Of a stretch of DNA of 64,000 bases, positions 41,702 through 49,829 are shown one piece after another (the stretch's first letter is position 1; the number at the start of each line of letters is the position of its first letter). Origin of the DNA: Paeniroseomonas aquatica (GTDB taxonomy: Bacteria; Pseudomonadota; Alphaproteobacteria; Acetobacterales; Acetobacteraceae). The notes below the pieces were generated by a model that searched no databases, was not told the DNA's origin, and saw only the letters and a list, made by a program, of their open reading frames with translations. The DNA is taken from the NCBI RefSeq assembly GCF_030409335.1, contig NZ_JAUFPN010000107.1:1-64000 (forward strand), in the 5' to 3' direction. A program made the translations under genes and the position numbers.

Positions 41702-44560
41702 ATGCGTCTGACCCATCCCGACATCCGCCCCGCCGCCGCCCCCATCCGCATCCGCTTCGACGGCCGGGCGCTGGAGGCGCTGCCGGGGGAGACCCTGGCC
41801 GCGACGCTTTCGGCCGCCGGGATCCTCGCCTACCGCACCACCACGGGCGGCGCGCCGCGCGGCCTCTACTGCGGCATGGGCGCCTGCTTCGACTGCCTGG
41901 TGACGGTGGACGGCAAGGCCGGCCAGCGCGCCTGCCTGACCAAGGTGCGGGACGGGATGGAGGCGGCCAGCGCCGCGCCGGAGGTCCCGGCCCCCCTGGC
42001 GGCGGCGCCGGCGGCGATCCCCGAGCGGGCCTGCGACGTGCTGGTGGTGGGCGCCGGCCCCGCCGGGCTCTCCGCCGCCCGGGCCGCGGCCGAGGCCGGG
42101 GCGGGCGTCGTGGTGCTCGACGAGCGCGGCGAGGCCGGCGGGCAGTACCTGAAGCCGCTCGCCGCCGGCCATGCCCATGCCGCCCCGGACGCCCAGTTCC
42201 GCCACGGCGACGCGCTGCGCGCCGCGACCCTGGCGGCGGGCGCCGAGATCCTCACCGGCGCCACCGTCTGGGGCGGCTTCGCCCCGGAGGAGATCGGCGC
42301 CCTGCTCGGCGAGGCGGCCGTCACCTTCCGCCCCCGCCGGCTGATCCTCGCCGCCGGGGCGCATGAGCGGCCGGTGCCGGTGCCGGGCTGGACCCTGCCC
42401 GGGGTGATGACGACCGGGGCGATGCAGACCCTGGCGCGGGCCAACCGGGTCTCCCCGGGGGAGAGCGTGGTCATCGCCGGCAACGGCCCGCTGAACCTGC
42501 AGCTCGCCTGCGAATTGCTCGAGGGCGGGGTGCGGGTGGCGGCGGTGGCGGAAGCGGCGCCGCGGCCCGGCCCGGGCCAGTGGCGGCATGCGCTGGGCCT
42601 GCTGCGGGCCTCGCCCGACCTCGCCTGGGACGGCCTCCGCTACCTGCGGCGGCTGCGCCGCGCCGGGGTGCCGGTGCTCTGGGGCGCCACGATCCTGGGC
42701 TGCGAGGGGGAGGGGCGCTTCGCCGCCCTGCGGCTGGCGACGCCGGCCGGCGAGCGGCGCATCGCGGCCGATGCCTGCGCGCTGAACCTGGGCTTCCAGC
42801 CGGAGACCGGCCTCGCCCGTGCCCTGGGCGCGGAGCACCGCTTCGTCGAGGCCGGGCTCGGCCGGCTGGAGACGGTCGCCGCCGAGGATGGCCGCACCAG
42901 CCTGCCGTCGGTCTTCGCCGTCGGCGACGGCGCGGCGATCGGCGGGGCGCGGATCGCCCTGGCGCGCGGCCGGCTGGCCGGGCTGGCGGCGGCGGCGGAT
43001 CTCGGCTTCGCCGCGGCGGATGCGGCCCCGGCGCGGGCCGGGCTGCGCCGGGCGCTGGCCTTCCAGGACGGGCTCTGGCGGCTGTTCGCCGCGCCGCCCT
43101 TCGATGTTTCCGCCATCCCCGACGCCACCGTGGTCTGCCGCTGCGAGGAGGTGACCGCCGGCACCCTGCGGCTGGAACGCGCCCGCGGCGCGGGCAGCCT
43201 TGGCAGCCTGAAGAAGGCGACCCGGGCCGGGATGGGACGGTGCCAGGGGCGGATGTGCGGCGCGACCGTCGCCCGGCTCTGCGGCGTGGCCGAGGAGGCG
43301 GGCTTCGCCGCGCCGCGCGCGCCGGTGAAGCCGGTGCCGGTCGCCGCGCTGATGCTGGAGGTGGCGGAGGGCGGCGACTGGCCGCTGTTCCCGGCGCCCG
43401 CCTACAACGGCTGGACCGCCCGGCCTGGCGCGAGCCGCGCCGATGCCTGCGACGTGCTGGTCGTCGGCGGCGGCGCGGTCGGGCTCTCGACCGCGCTCTA
43501 CCTCGCCCGCGACGGCGCCGACGTGCTGCTGGTGGAGCGCGGCGAGGCCGGCATGGCCGCCAGCACCGCCAATGCCGGCAGCCTGCATGTCCAGCTCCTC
43601 ACCTACGACTTCGACGGGCAGCAGCGGACCGGCCCGGCGCTGGACCGGCTGCCGCTCGGGCCGCGCAGCATCGCGCTGTGGCGGGAGATCGCCGCCGAGG
43701 CCGGCGAATCCCTCGGCCTCCGCACCGAGGGCGGGCTGATGCTGGCCGAGACCGAGGCGCAATTCGCCTGGCTGCGGGCCAAGGTGGCGGCGGAGCGAGC
43801 GCGGGGGATCGAGAGCCATGTGCTCGGCGCCAACGAGCTCCGCAGCCTGGCGCCCTATCTCGGCCCGCATTTCCTCGGCGCCGGCTTCGCCCCGGGGGAG
43901 GGGCAGATCGACCCGCTGCGCGGCACCGCCAGCCTGCGCCGGCTGGCGGTGCAGGCCGGGGCCCGGCTGCGCGAGGGGGTGGAGGTGCGCGCCATCGCCC
44001 GCGCCGCGGCGGGCTTCACGGTCGAGACCGGGGCGGGACCGATCCGGGCGGGGAAGCTGGTCAATTGCGGCGGCGCCTTCGCCGGGCGGATCGGGGCCAT
44101 GCTGGGGCTTACCCTGCCGGTGGTGGGCGCGGTGCAGCAGGTGATCGCCACCGAGGGCGTGGCGCCGGTCCTGCGGCACCTGGTCGCCCATGCCGGGCGG
44201 CACCTGTCGCTGAAGCAGGGCGACGGCGGGCATGTGCTGGTCGGCGGCGGCTGGCCGGGGACGCTGGATGCCAAGGGCTCGCCGCGCAACCTGCGGCGGT
44301 CGATCGAGGGCAACCTCTGGGTCGCCGGGCGCGTATTGCCCGCGCTGGCGGGGATGCAGGCGATCCGCGCCTGGACCGGGCTGGCGGTGGAGGTGGACCG
44401 GGCGCCGCTGCTGGGCGAGGCGCCGGGTATTCCCGGGCTGTTCCATGCGGTGACCAGCAACGGCTATACCCTGGCGCCGGTGGCGGGGCGGATTACGGCG
44501 GATGCGGTGCTGGGGCGGGAGCGGGTGGCGCCCGAGTTCACGCTGGCAAGGTTCGGGTAG
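41702..44560 (+). CDS. fused Fer2 / FAD-NAD(P) oxidoreductase / D-amino-acid-oxidase-like dehydrogenase
   Basis: A 952-residue single chain that joins three normally separate subunits. First is a [2Fe-2S] domain with Cys57, Cys62, Cys65 and Cys78 (CGMGACFDC). Second is a pyridine-nucleotide-disulfide-type FAD domain (CDVLVVGAGPAGLSAAR, from about 110) with a BFD-like cysteine cluster (VVCRCEEV and GRCQGRMCG, about 478-515). Third is a DAO-fold flavin domain (CDVLVVGGGAVGLSTA, from about 580) ending TSNGYTLAPVAGR. The separate subunits are known from D-hydroxyproline dehydrogenase (LhpBEF), octopine/nopaline oxidase (OoxAB) and hydrogen cyanide synthase (HcnABC). The DapA-family and transporter genes across the divergent gap favour hydroxyproline. 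GTG 41681 is an alternative start. An intergenic repeat follows the stop. Confidence 0.88.
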   Translation: MRLTHPDIRPAAAPIRIRFDGRALEALPGETLAATLSAAGILAYRTTTGGAPRGLYCGMGACFDCLVTVDGKAGQRACLTKVRDGMEAASAAPEVPAPLAAAPAAIPERACDVLVVGAGPAGLSAARAAAEAGAGVVVLDERGEAGGQYLKPLAAGHAHAAPDAQFRHGDALRAATLAAGAEILTGATVWGGFAPEEIGALLGEAAVTFRPRRLILAAGAHERPVPVPGWTLPGVMTTGAMQTLARANRVSPGESVVIAGNGPLNLQLACELLEGGVRVAAVAEAAPRPGPGQWRHALGLLRASPDLAWDGLRYLRRLRRAGVPVLWGATILGCEGEGRFAALRLATPAGERRIAADACALNLGFQPETGLARALGAEHRFVEAGLGRLETVAAEDGRTSLPSVFAVGDGAAIGGARIALARGRLAGLAAAADLGFAAADAAPARAGLRRALAFQDGLWRLFAAPPFDVSAIPDATVVCRCEEVTAGTLRLERARGAGSLGSLKKATRAGMGRCQGRMCGATVARLCGVAEEAGFAAPRAPVKPVPVAALMLEVAEGGDWPLFPAPAYNGWTARPGASRADACDVLVVGGGAVGLSTALYLARDGADVLLVERGEAGMAASTANAGSLHVQLLTYDFDGQQRTGPALDRLPLGPRSIALWREIAAEAGESLGLRTEGGLMLAETEAQFAWLRAKVAAERARGIESHVLGANELRSLAPYLGPHFLGAGFAPGEGQIDPLRGTASLRRLAVQAGARLREGVEVRAIARAAAGFTVETGAGPIRAGKLVNCGGAFAGRIGAMLGLTLPVVGAVQQVIATEGVAPVLRHLVAHAGRHLSLKQGDGGHVLVGGGWPGTLDAKGSPRNLRRSIEGNLWVAGRVLPALAGMQAIRAWTGLAVEVDRAPLLGEAPGIPGLFHAVTSNGYTLAPVAGRITADAVLGRERVAPEFTLARFG

Positions 44561-44670
44561 GGAAGGTTGGGGAGACGGTATTCTCCCCAGGCCCCTCATC
44601 TATTTCTACTAGTTCGAAAACTCAGAGAAAACGAAGGGGGTTCGGGGAAGTGCCTTCCCCCGAGGCTTCC
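44561..44670 (+). repeat. dispersed intergenic repeat, copy B
   Basis: About 110 bp that start directly after the stop of the fused dehydrogenase and match copy A at 25424-25568 in block order: GGAAGGTTGGGG, GACGGTATTCTCCCC, CCCCTCATC, and a GAAGG...GGGTT...CCTTCC end. It forms a hairpin, TGGGGAGA (44568-44575) with TCTCCCCA (44582-44589), and a second imperfect one at about 44641-44662 (CGGGGAAG with CTTCCCC). It may act as a transcription terminator or a processing site between genes. Confidence 0.65.
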
Positions 44671-44692
44671 TGTCTCAAGGGATACGCAAGCG

Positions 44693-45682
44693 ATGCAACT
44701 CGGCATGGTCGGCCTCGGTCGGATGGGCGGCAACATCGTGCGGCGGCTGCTGCGCGCCGGGCACCACTGCGTCGCCTTCGACCGCGACCCGGCCCCCGGC
44801 GCCGCCCTGGCCGCGGAGGGCGCCCAGGCGGTCGCCGACCTGCCGGCCATGGTCGCCGCCCTCGAGGCGCCGCGCGCCATCTGGGTCATGCTGCCGAACG
44901 GCGCTCCGACCGAGGAGGCGCTGGCGACGCTGGCCGGGATGCTCTCGCCCGGCGACGTGCTGATCGACGGCGGCAATTCCATGTGGAAGGACAGCGTCCG
45001 CCGCGGCGCCATGCTGCGCGAGAAGGGGCTGCATTTCCTCGACATCGGCACCTCCGGCGGGGTCTGGGGCCTGGAGCGGGGCTATGCGCTGATGATCGGC
45101 GGCGAGGATGCGGTGGTCCGCCGGCTCGACCCGATCTTTGCCGCGCTGGTCCCGGGCAAGGCGGCGGCCAGCCCGACACCGGGCTATGCCGGCGACCCCC
45201 GCGCCGAGCAGGGCTACGTCCATGCCGGACCGAACGGTGCCGGGCATTTCACGAAAATGATCCACAACGGGATCGAATACGGCATGATGCAGGCCTTCGC
45301 CGAGGGCCTCGACATCCTCCACCACGCCGACAGCCCCGCCCTGCCGGAGGAGCACCGGCTGAGCCTCAACCTGCCGGACATCACCGAATCCTGGCGGCGT
45401 GGCAGCGTGGTCGCCTCCTGGCTGCTCGACCTCACCGCCCAGGCGCTGGCGCAGGACCCGAAGTTGGAGAGCTTCTCCGGCCATGTCTCGGACAGCGGGG
45501 AGGGGCGCTGGACGGTGCAGGCGGCGGTCGAGACCGCGGTCTCCGCCCCGGTGCTCTCGGCCGCGCTGTTCGCCCGCTTCGCCAGCCGGGACGAGGACCG
45601 CTTCGGGGCGAAGGTGCTCTCGGCCCAGCGCAAGGGCTTCGGCGGGCATCTGGAGGCGCCCAAGGACACCACCAAGGCATGA
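44693..45682 (+). CDS. gnd: 6-phosphogluconate dehydrogenase, decarboxylating (short NAD type)
   Basis: A 329-residue enzyme converting 6-phosphogluconate to ribulose 5-phosphate with release of CO2. The nucleotide site is GMVGLGRMGGNIVRR, the substrate loops are VLIDGGNSMWKDS and FLDIGTSGGVWG, and the catalytic stretch is HAGPNGAGHFTKMIHNGIEYGMM. It belongs to the short, probably NAD-linked YqeC/GntZ group (about 300-330 residues, versus 470 for classical Gnd). The stop overlaps the gluconokinase start (ATGA), so the pair channels gluconate into the pentose phosphate pathway. Confidence 0.92.
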   Translation: MQLGMVGLGRMGGNIVRRLLRAGHHCVAFDRDPAPGAALAAEGAQAVADLPAMVAALEAPRAIWVMLPNGAPTEEALATLAGMLSPGDVLIDGGNSMWKDSVRRGAMLREKGLHFLDIGTSGGVWGLERGYALMIGGEDAVVRRLDPIFAALVPGKAAASPTPGYAGDPRAEQGYVHAGPNGAGHFTKMIHNGIEYGMMQAFAEGLDILHHADSPALPEEHRLSLNLPDITESWRRGSVVASWLLDLTAQALAQDPKLESFSGHVSDSGEGRWTVQAAVETAVSAPVLSAALFARFASRDEDRFGAKVLSAQRKGFGGHLEAPKDTTKA

Positions 45683-46173
45683 GCCATCTGGTCCTGGTGA
45701 TGGGCGTCTCGGGGGCCGGGAAGAGCACCATCGGCACCCTGCTGGCGGCGCGGCTCGGCGTGCCCTTCGCCGATGCGGATGATTTCCACCCGGCCGCCAA
45801 CGTGGCGAAGATGAGCGCCGGCCAGCCGCTGACGGATGAGGATCGCTGGCCCTGGCTGGAGGCGATCGGCGCCTGGATGGATCGCCAGGCGGCCGGCGGC
45901 ATCGTCACCTGCTCCGCCCTGAAGCGCGGCTACCGGGACCGGCTGCGGGCGGGCCGGCCGCGGGTCCGGCTGCTACATCTGGCGGGCGATGCGTCGCTGA
46001 TCGGCGCCCGCCAGGCCGCCCGGCCCGACCACTTCATGCCGCCCAGCCTGATGGCCAGCCAATTCGCCACGCTGGAGCCGCCGGGGCCGGAGGAGCGCGC
46101 CATCATCCTCTCGGTCGCGCCGCGGCCCGAGGTCATTGTCGCCGCCGCGCTGGCGGCGCTCGCGCGTGGCTGA
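45679..46173 (+). CDS. gntK: gluconokinase
   Basis: A 164-residue kinase phosphorylating gluconate to 6-phosphogluconate, the substrate of the enzyme encoded just upstream. P-loop GVSGAGKST (9-17), FADADDFHPAANVAKM with the substrate-contacting aspartates, and VTCSALKRGYRDRLR match the GntK family, as does the length. ATG overlaps the gnd stop. Its own end overlaps the GTG start of the next gene. Confidence 0.95.
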   Translation: MSHLVLVMGVSGAGKSTIGTLLAARLGVPFADADDFHPAANVAKMSAGQPLTDEDRWPWLEAIGAWMDRQAAGGIVTCSALKRGYRDRLRAGRPRVRLLHLAGDASLIGARQAARPDHFMPPSLMASQFATLEPPGPEERAIILSVAPRPEVIVAAALAALARG

Positions 46174-46999
46174 CCTGCCCGTCGTCTTCATGGCCGACGA
46201 TGCCTATGCCGGCTGGGCGCGCAGCTTCCTTGCCAGCCTGCGGGACCAGGCGCCGGGGATGCCGGTGTACTGCATCCCCTATTCCGACCAGCTGTCCGCC
46301 ATCGCCGCCCTGCGGGCCGAGTTCGGCTTCCGCATGGTCGATGCCGACTACGCCGCCATCGACGCCTTCGCCGCCGAATGCTTCCCGACCGGCCAGCGGC
46401 GCCGGCGCAACCTCCGGAAGCTGGCCGCCCTGGAGGCGCCGGGGGCGCCCTTCCTCTACCTCGACTGCGACCTGCTGGTGACGGCGCCGCTGGCCGAGGT
46501 CGCCGCCCTGCTCGCCGCCGCCCCCGCCGACCTGGTCTATTGGGCGACCAGCGCCGACTGGGTCTATGCCGCCGAGGCCCGGGCCGAGATGGCCGCCCGC
46601 TTCCCGCGCGCCCCGCTGTTCTCGGCCGGCAATTATGCGATGCTGGCGCCCGGCTTCGACGCCGCCGCCGTCATGCGGCTGATCCGGGCGGAGGATGCCC
46701 TGTACCGCCGGGTCCGCGCCCCGACCGGCTTCGACCAGCCGCTGATGAACCTGGCCTGCCATCTGGCCGGGCTGCGGCTGCTGCCGCTGCACGAGGCCGC
46801 GCCGGGCTTCACCGGGGAGGGCTTCTACCTCGACCCGGCGATCACGGCCGAGCCGGATGGCCGGCTGCTGCGGCAGGGGGCGCGGGTTGTCTCGGTGCAT
46901 TGGGCCGGGGCGGATAAATCCGCCACGCCGCCGGCGCTGGCGCCGCTGGTGGCCCGCTATGCGCCGCCCCCCCTGGTCGGCCGACCGATGGGGGGGTAA
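46166..46999 (+). CDS. glycosyltransferase-like protein (GT8-type fold)
   Basis: A protein of about 277 residues starting at a GTG that overlaps the gluconokinase stop. An earlier ATG at 46136 lies inside that gene. It opens PVVFMADDAYAGWARSFLASL and carries the YLDCDLLV motif, a DxD metal/nucleotide-sugar site of the GT-A fold. SAGNYAMLAPGF and TGFDQPLMN are also compatible with GT8-like enzymes. It has no membrane anchor. Acceptor and donor are unknown, and no polysaccharide genes are adjacent. Confidence 0.7.
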   Translation: MADLPVVFMADDAYAGWARSFLASLRDQAPGMPVYCIPYSDQLSAIAALRAEFGFRMVDADYAAIDAFAAECFPTGQRRRRNLRKLAALEAPGAPFLYLDCDLLVTAPLAEVAALLAAAPADLVYWATSADWVYAAEARAEMAARFPRAPLFSAGNYAMLAPGFDAAAVMRLIRAEDALYRRVRAPTGFDQPLMNLACHLAGLRLLPLHEAAPGFTGEGFYLDPAITAEPDGRLLRQGARVVSVHWAGADKSATPPALAPLVARYAPPPLVGRPMGG

Positions 47000-47029
47000 T
47001 CCCGTCGCAGCAATGCAAGGACGCAGGCC

Positions 47030-47731
47030 ATGGCCCTGGACCCCGCCACCAAGGCGAAGCTCGAGACGATCACCACCGCAACCCTGACCACGGTGCTGCT
47101 GAAGAAGGGGCTGCGCAACGTCTGGATGCGCGGGCCGCAGCCCTTCTCCCCCGCCGCCCGCGGCAAGCGGCTGGTGGGCGAGGCCTTCACCCTCCGCTTC
47201 GTCCCGGCGCGCGAGGATCTGGCGACCCCGGCCTCCTGGTCCTCCCCCATCTCCACCCGGGCGGCGATCGAGGCGATGCCCGAGGGCTGCATCGCCGTCG
47301 CCGATGCCATGGGCCTGACCGATGCCGGCATCTTCGGCGACATCCTCTGCGCCCGGCTGGCGAAACGCGGCGTGACCGCGCTGGTGACGGATGGCGCCGT
47401 GCGCGACGTCGCCGGGGTGAACGGCACCGGCCTGCCGGTCTGGTGCGCCGGCGGCGCGGCCCCGCCCTCCGTCGCCTCGCTGACCTTCGTCTCCTGGCAG
47501 GAGCCGATCGGCTGCGGCGGCGTCGCGGTCTTCCCGGGCGACGTGGTGGTGGTGGACGACGACGGCGCGGTGCTGATCCCGGCGGCGCTGGTCGAGGCGG
47601 TGACCGCCGAGAGCGTCGAGCAGGAGAGGCTCGAGGCCTGGATCATGACCAAGGTCGAGGCCGGGGAGGCGCTGCCCGGCCTCTATCCGCCCAACGCCGA
47701 GAACAAGGCGCGCTACGAGGCCGAGAAGTAG
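47030..47731 (+). CDS. RraA/HMG-aldolase family protein
   Basis: A 233-residue protein of the RraA family, which includes 4-hydroxy-4-methyl-2-oxoglutarate aldolases and oxaloacetate decarboxylases, as well as the RNase E inhibitor fold. The substrate/metal motif is GDILCARLAKRG followed by LVTDGAVRD, containing the conserved Arg-Asp. GDVVVVDDDGAVLIP is typical near the C-terminus. It precedes a thioesterase gene by 11 bp and a Bug receptor gene, a grouping that suggests catabolism of a carboxylated compound. Confidence 0.87.
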   Translation: MALDPATKAKLETITTATLTTVLLKKGLRNVWMRGPQPFSPAARGKRLVGEAFTLRFVPAREDLATPASWSSPISTRAAIEAMPEGCIAVADAMGLTDAGIFGDILCARLAKRGVTALVTDGAVRDVAGVNGTGLPVWCAGGAAPPSVASLTFVSWQEPIGCGGVAVFPGDVVVVDDDGAVLIPAALVEAVTAESVEQERLEAWIMTKVEAGEALPGLYPPNAENKARYEAEK

Positions 47732-47742
47732 GGCCTTCCCCG

Positions 47743-48171
47743 ATGCCGCAACCGGCCCCGCCGCCCGCCCGCTTCCCCTTCTGGACGGAGGAGAAGCTGC
47801 GCATCGCCGATACCGATATGAACGGCCATATCAACAACGGCGCCATCGGGGCCTTCTGCGAGGCCGGGCGGGCGGAGGTGCTGCACGAGATCGCCGGCCC
47901 GCCGCCGGGCCGGGCCGTCGCCATGGCGGTCGCCCGGGTGGAGATCGACTACCTGCGGGAGCTGCACTACCCCGGCCGGGTCCGCATCGGCACCGCGGCG
48001 GTGCGCATCGGCAGCAGCAGCTTCACCCTGGAACAGGGGCTCTACTCGGGCGAGGCCTGCTTCGCCGCCGCCCGGTCCGTCATGGTGGTGATGGACCACG
48101 CGACCCGCCGCCCCGTCCCCATCCCGGCCGCTCTGCGCGAGGCCCTGGCCCGATTGGAGCCGATCGCATGA
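47743..48171 (+). CDS. hotdog-fold acyl-CoA thioesterase
   Basis: A 142-residue hotdog-fold protein of the 4-hydroxybenzoyl-CoA thioesterase/YbgC type. The motif RIADTDMNGHINNGA provides the catalytic aspartate and the GHxNN signature. RVEIDYLRELHYPGRV follows as in relatives. It probably releases CoA from an acyl or aroyl thioester. It lies 11 bp behind the RraA-family gene, and its stop overlaps the start of a Bug receptor (ATGA). Confidence 0.87.
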   Translation: MPQPAPPPARFPFWTEEKLRIADTDMNGHINNGAIGAFCEAGRAEVLHEIAGPPPGRAVAMAVARVEIDYLRELHYPGRVRIGTAAVRIGSSSFTLEQGLYSGEACFAAARSVMVVMDHATRRPVPIPAALREALARLEPIA

Positions 48172-49124
48172 TCCGCCGCGGCATCCTGGCCGGCCTGGCC
48201 GCCGCCTCCCTCGGCCGCCCGGCCCTCGCCGAGACCTGGCCGGCCCGGCCGGTGCGGATCGTGGTGCCCTTCCCGCCGGGTGGCACCGTGGACATCCTCG
48301 GCCGGCTGACCGCGGCCTGGCTGACCGAGGCGACCGGACAGAGTTTCATCGTCGAGAACCGCTCCGGCGCCGGCGGCAACATCGGCGCCGCCGCGGTCGC
48401 CCGGGCCATGCCCGATGGCTACACCCTGCTGATGGGCTCGCCCGGGACCCAGGCGATCAACGCGCATCTCTATCCGAACCCAGGCTACGACGGGATCGCG
48501 GATTTCGCGCCGATCTCGCTGGTGGCCGAGGTGCCGAACCTGCTGGCGGTGCATCCCTCGCTGGGCATCCGCACGGTGCCTGAGCTGATCGCCGCCGCGA
48601 AGGCGTCGCGGCTGGCCTATGGCGAGACCAGCATCGGCGGCAGCACCCATCTCTCGGCCGAGCTGTTCCGGCTGCAGGCGGGGATCGAGGGCGAGCACGT
48701 TACCTACCGCGGCAGCGCGCCGATGCTGGGCGACCTGCTGCCGGGGCGGATCGCCTGGGGCGTCGACAACCTGCCCTCCATCCTGCCGCATGTCCGCAGC
48801 GGGGCGCTGGTGGCGGTGGGCGTCACCAGCCGGGCGCGCTGGTCCGGGGCGCCGGAGATCCCGGCCATCGCCGAGAGCCTGCCGGGCTACGAGGTGACCG
48901 CCTGGTTCGGCCTGCTGGCGCCGAAGGGCACGCCCGGCGAGGTCGTCGCCACCGCCAACGCCGCCCTGGCGAAGATGCTGGCGACGCCGGCCGCGGTGCG
49001 GCGGCTGGCCGACCTCGGCGCGACGCCCATTCCCGGCACGCCGGAGGCCTACCGCGACCATATCGCCGCCGAGTTCCGGAAATGGGGCGAGGTGGTGAAG
49101 CGGGCCGGCATCCGGCTGGAGTAG
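48168..49124 (+). CDS. Bug/TctC family tripartite tricarboxylate receptor
   Basis: A 318-residue periplasmic receptor with a short signal sequence (GILAGLAAASLGRPALAE). Motifs are VVPFPPGGTVDILGRL, IVENRSGAGGNIGAAAV and MPDGYTLLMG. It is translationally coupled to the upstream thioesterase and is the third member of this family in the window. The operon RraA-thioesterase-receptor suggests uptake and breakdown of one carboxylic substrate. A GC-rich hairpin follows at 49146-49173. Confidence 0.9.
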   Translation: MIRRGILAGLAAASLGRPALAETWPARPVRIVVPFPPGGTVDILGRLTAAWLTEATGQSFIVENRSGAGGNIGAAAVARAMPDGYTLLMGSPGTQAINAHLYPNPGYDGIADFAPISLVAEVPNLLAVHPSLGIRTVPELIAAAKASRLAYGETSIGGSTHLSAELFRLQAGIEGEHVTYRGSAPMLGDLLPGRIAWGVDNLPSILPHVRSGALVAVGVTSRARWSGAPEIPAIAESLPGYEVTAWFGLLAPKGTPGEVVATANAALAKMLATPAAVRRLADLGATPIPGTPEAYRDHIAAEFRKWGEVVKRAGIRLE

Positions 49125-49145
49125 CGGCCGGGCAGGCCGCGGGCA

Positions 49146-49173
49146 CCCGCCCGGCAGCGATGCCGGTGGCGGG
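49146..49173 (+). terminator. GC-rich hairpin behind the Bug receptor gene
   Basis: CCGGCA (49151-49156) and TGCCGG (49161-49166) form a perfect stem over a GCGA loop. Outer pairing of CCCGC (49146-49150) with GCGGG (49169-49173) lengthens it with a small bulge. It begins 22 bp after the stop of the receptor gene and has no T-run. It may end the upstream transcript, or be a binding site for a regulator of the sigma-54 promoter 11 bp further on. Confidence 0.4.
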
Positions 49174-49183
49174 CCGGTCCTGC

Positions 49184-49199
49184 TGGCACGGGCATTGCA
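49184..49199 (+). promoter_or_regulatory. sigma-54 promoter of the cyanase gene
   Basis: TGGCACG (49184-49190), 4 bases, then TTGCA (49195-49199) matches the -24/-12 sigma-54 consensus TGGCACG-N4-TTGCA exactly. Transcription would begin near 49210, leaving a leader of about 110 bases before cynS. Sigma-54 promoters need an activator such as NtrC, so cyanase is probably induced under nitrogen limitation. The same consensus occurs before the ureide operon at 59344-59358. Confidence 0.75.
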
Positions 49200-49321
49200 G
49201 CGCCGCCGGGCCGCGGGGCAATCGGCCCCTCGACCGTCAGGATGCGGCGGACCGGCACCGCCCGGCGCGCCGGCCGGCATGCGAGGGGCCGTCCGACATC
49301 CGCCCCGCAGGAGAGGCCCGC

Positions 49322-49768
49322 ATGAACGACGCCAAGACCGAGCTCGGCCGCAAGATCCTGCGCATCAAGAAGGCCAAGGGGCTCAAATGGGGCGATATCG
49401 CCGCCCGCATCACCATGTCCCCGGTCTGGACCTGCGCCCTCTGCATGGGCCAGATGAGCGCCGAGCCGCAGCATGCCCGTGGCATCGCCGAGATGCTGGA
49501 GCTCGACGAGGAGGAGGAGGCGACGCTCTGCGAGATCCCCTATCGCGGCGCCCAGCCGATGCCACCGACCGACCCGCTGATCTACCGCTTCTACGAGCTG
49601 GTGCTGGTCTATGGCACGAGCTGGAAGGAGATGATCCACGAGGAATTCGGCGACGGCATCATGTCCGCCATCGACTACGACATGCTGCTGGAACGGCTGC
49701 CGGACCAGAAGGGCGACCGGGTGAAGATCACCATGACCGGCAAATTCCTCTCCTATAAGCGCTACTGA
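49322..49768 (+). CDS. cynS: cyanate hydratase (cyanase)
   Basis: A 148-residue enzyme that converts cyanate and bicarbonate to ammonia and CO2. An N-terminal helical domain is followed by the catalytic domain DPLIYRFYELVLVYGTSWKE and IHEEFGDGIMSAIDYD. The catalytic residues are Arg89, Glu92 and Ser115, equivalent to Arg96, Glu99 and Ser122 of the E. coli enzyme at a constant offset of 7. ATG 49322 gives the normal length; the frame remains open upstream but without family sequence. No carbonic anhydrase (cynT) or transporter (cynX) is adjacent. A sigma-54 promoter lies upstream. Confidence 0.96.
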   Translation: MNDAKTELGRKILRIKKAKGLKWGDIAARITMSPVWTCALCMGQMSAEPQHARGIAEMLELDEEEEATLCEIPYRGAQPMPPTDPLIYRFYELVLVYGTSWKEMIHEEFGDGIMSAIDYDMLLERLPDQKGDRVKITMTGKFLSYKRY

Positions 49769-49829
49769 GGCGCTTAATTTGCGGCTTCGGTGCTGGCGGT
49801 GCGGCCCGGACATCGCCAGATTGCCGCGG

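Noticed and set aside
41555-44599. 1014-codon open frame antisense to the fused dehydrogenase
   Set aside because: Arg/Gly/Pro/His-rich shadow sequence. The sense frame carries several complete cofactor motifs.
42580-45678. Long open frame continuing into the gluconokinase gene
   Set aside because: Only the part from 45679 on is a real protein. The rest is an out-of-frame reading of the fused dehydrogenase and gnd genes.
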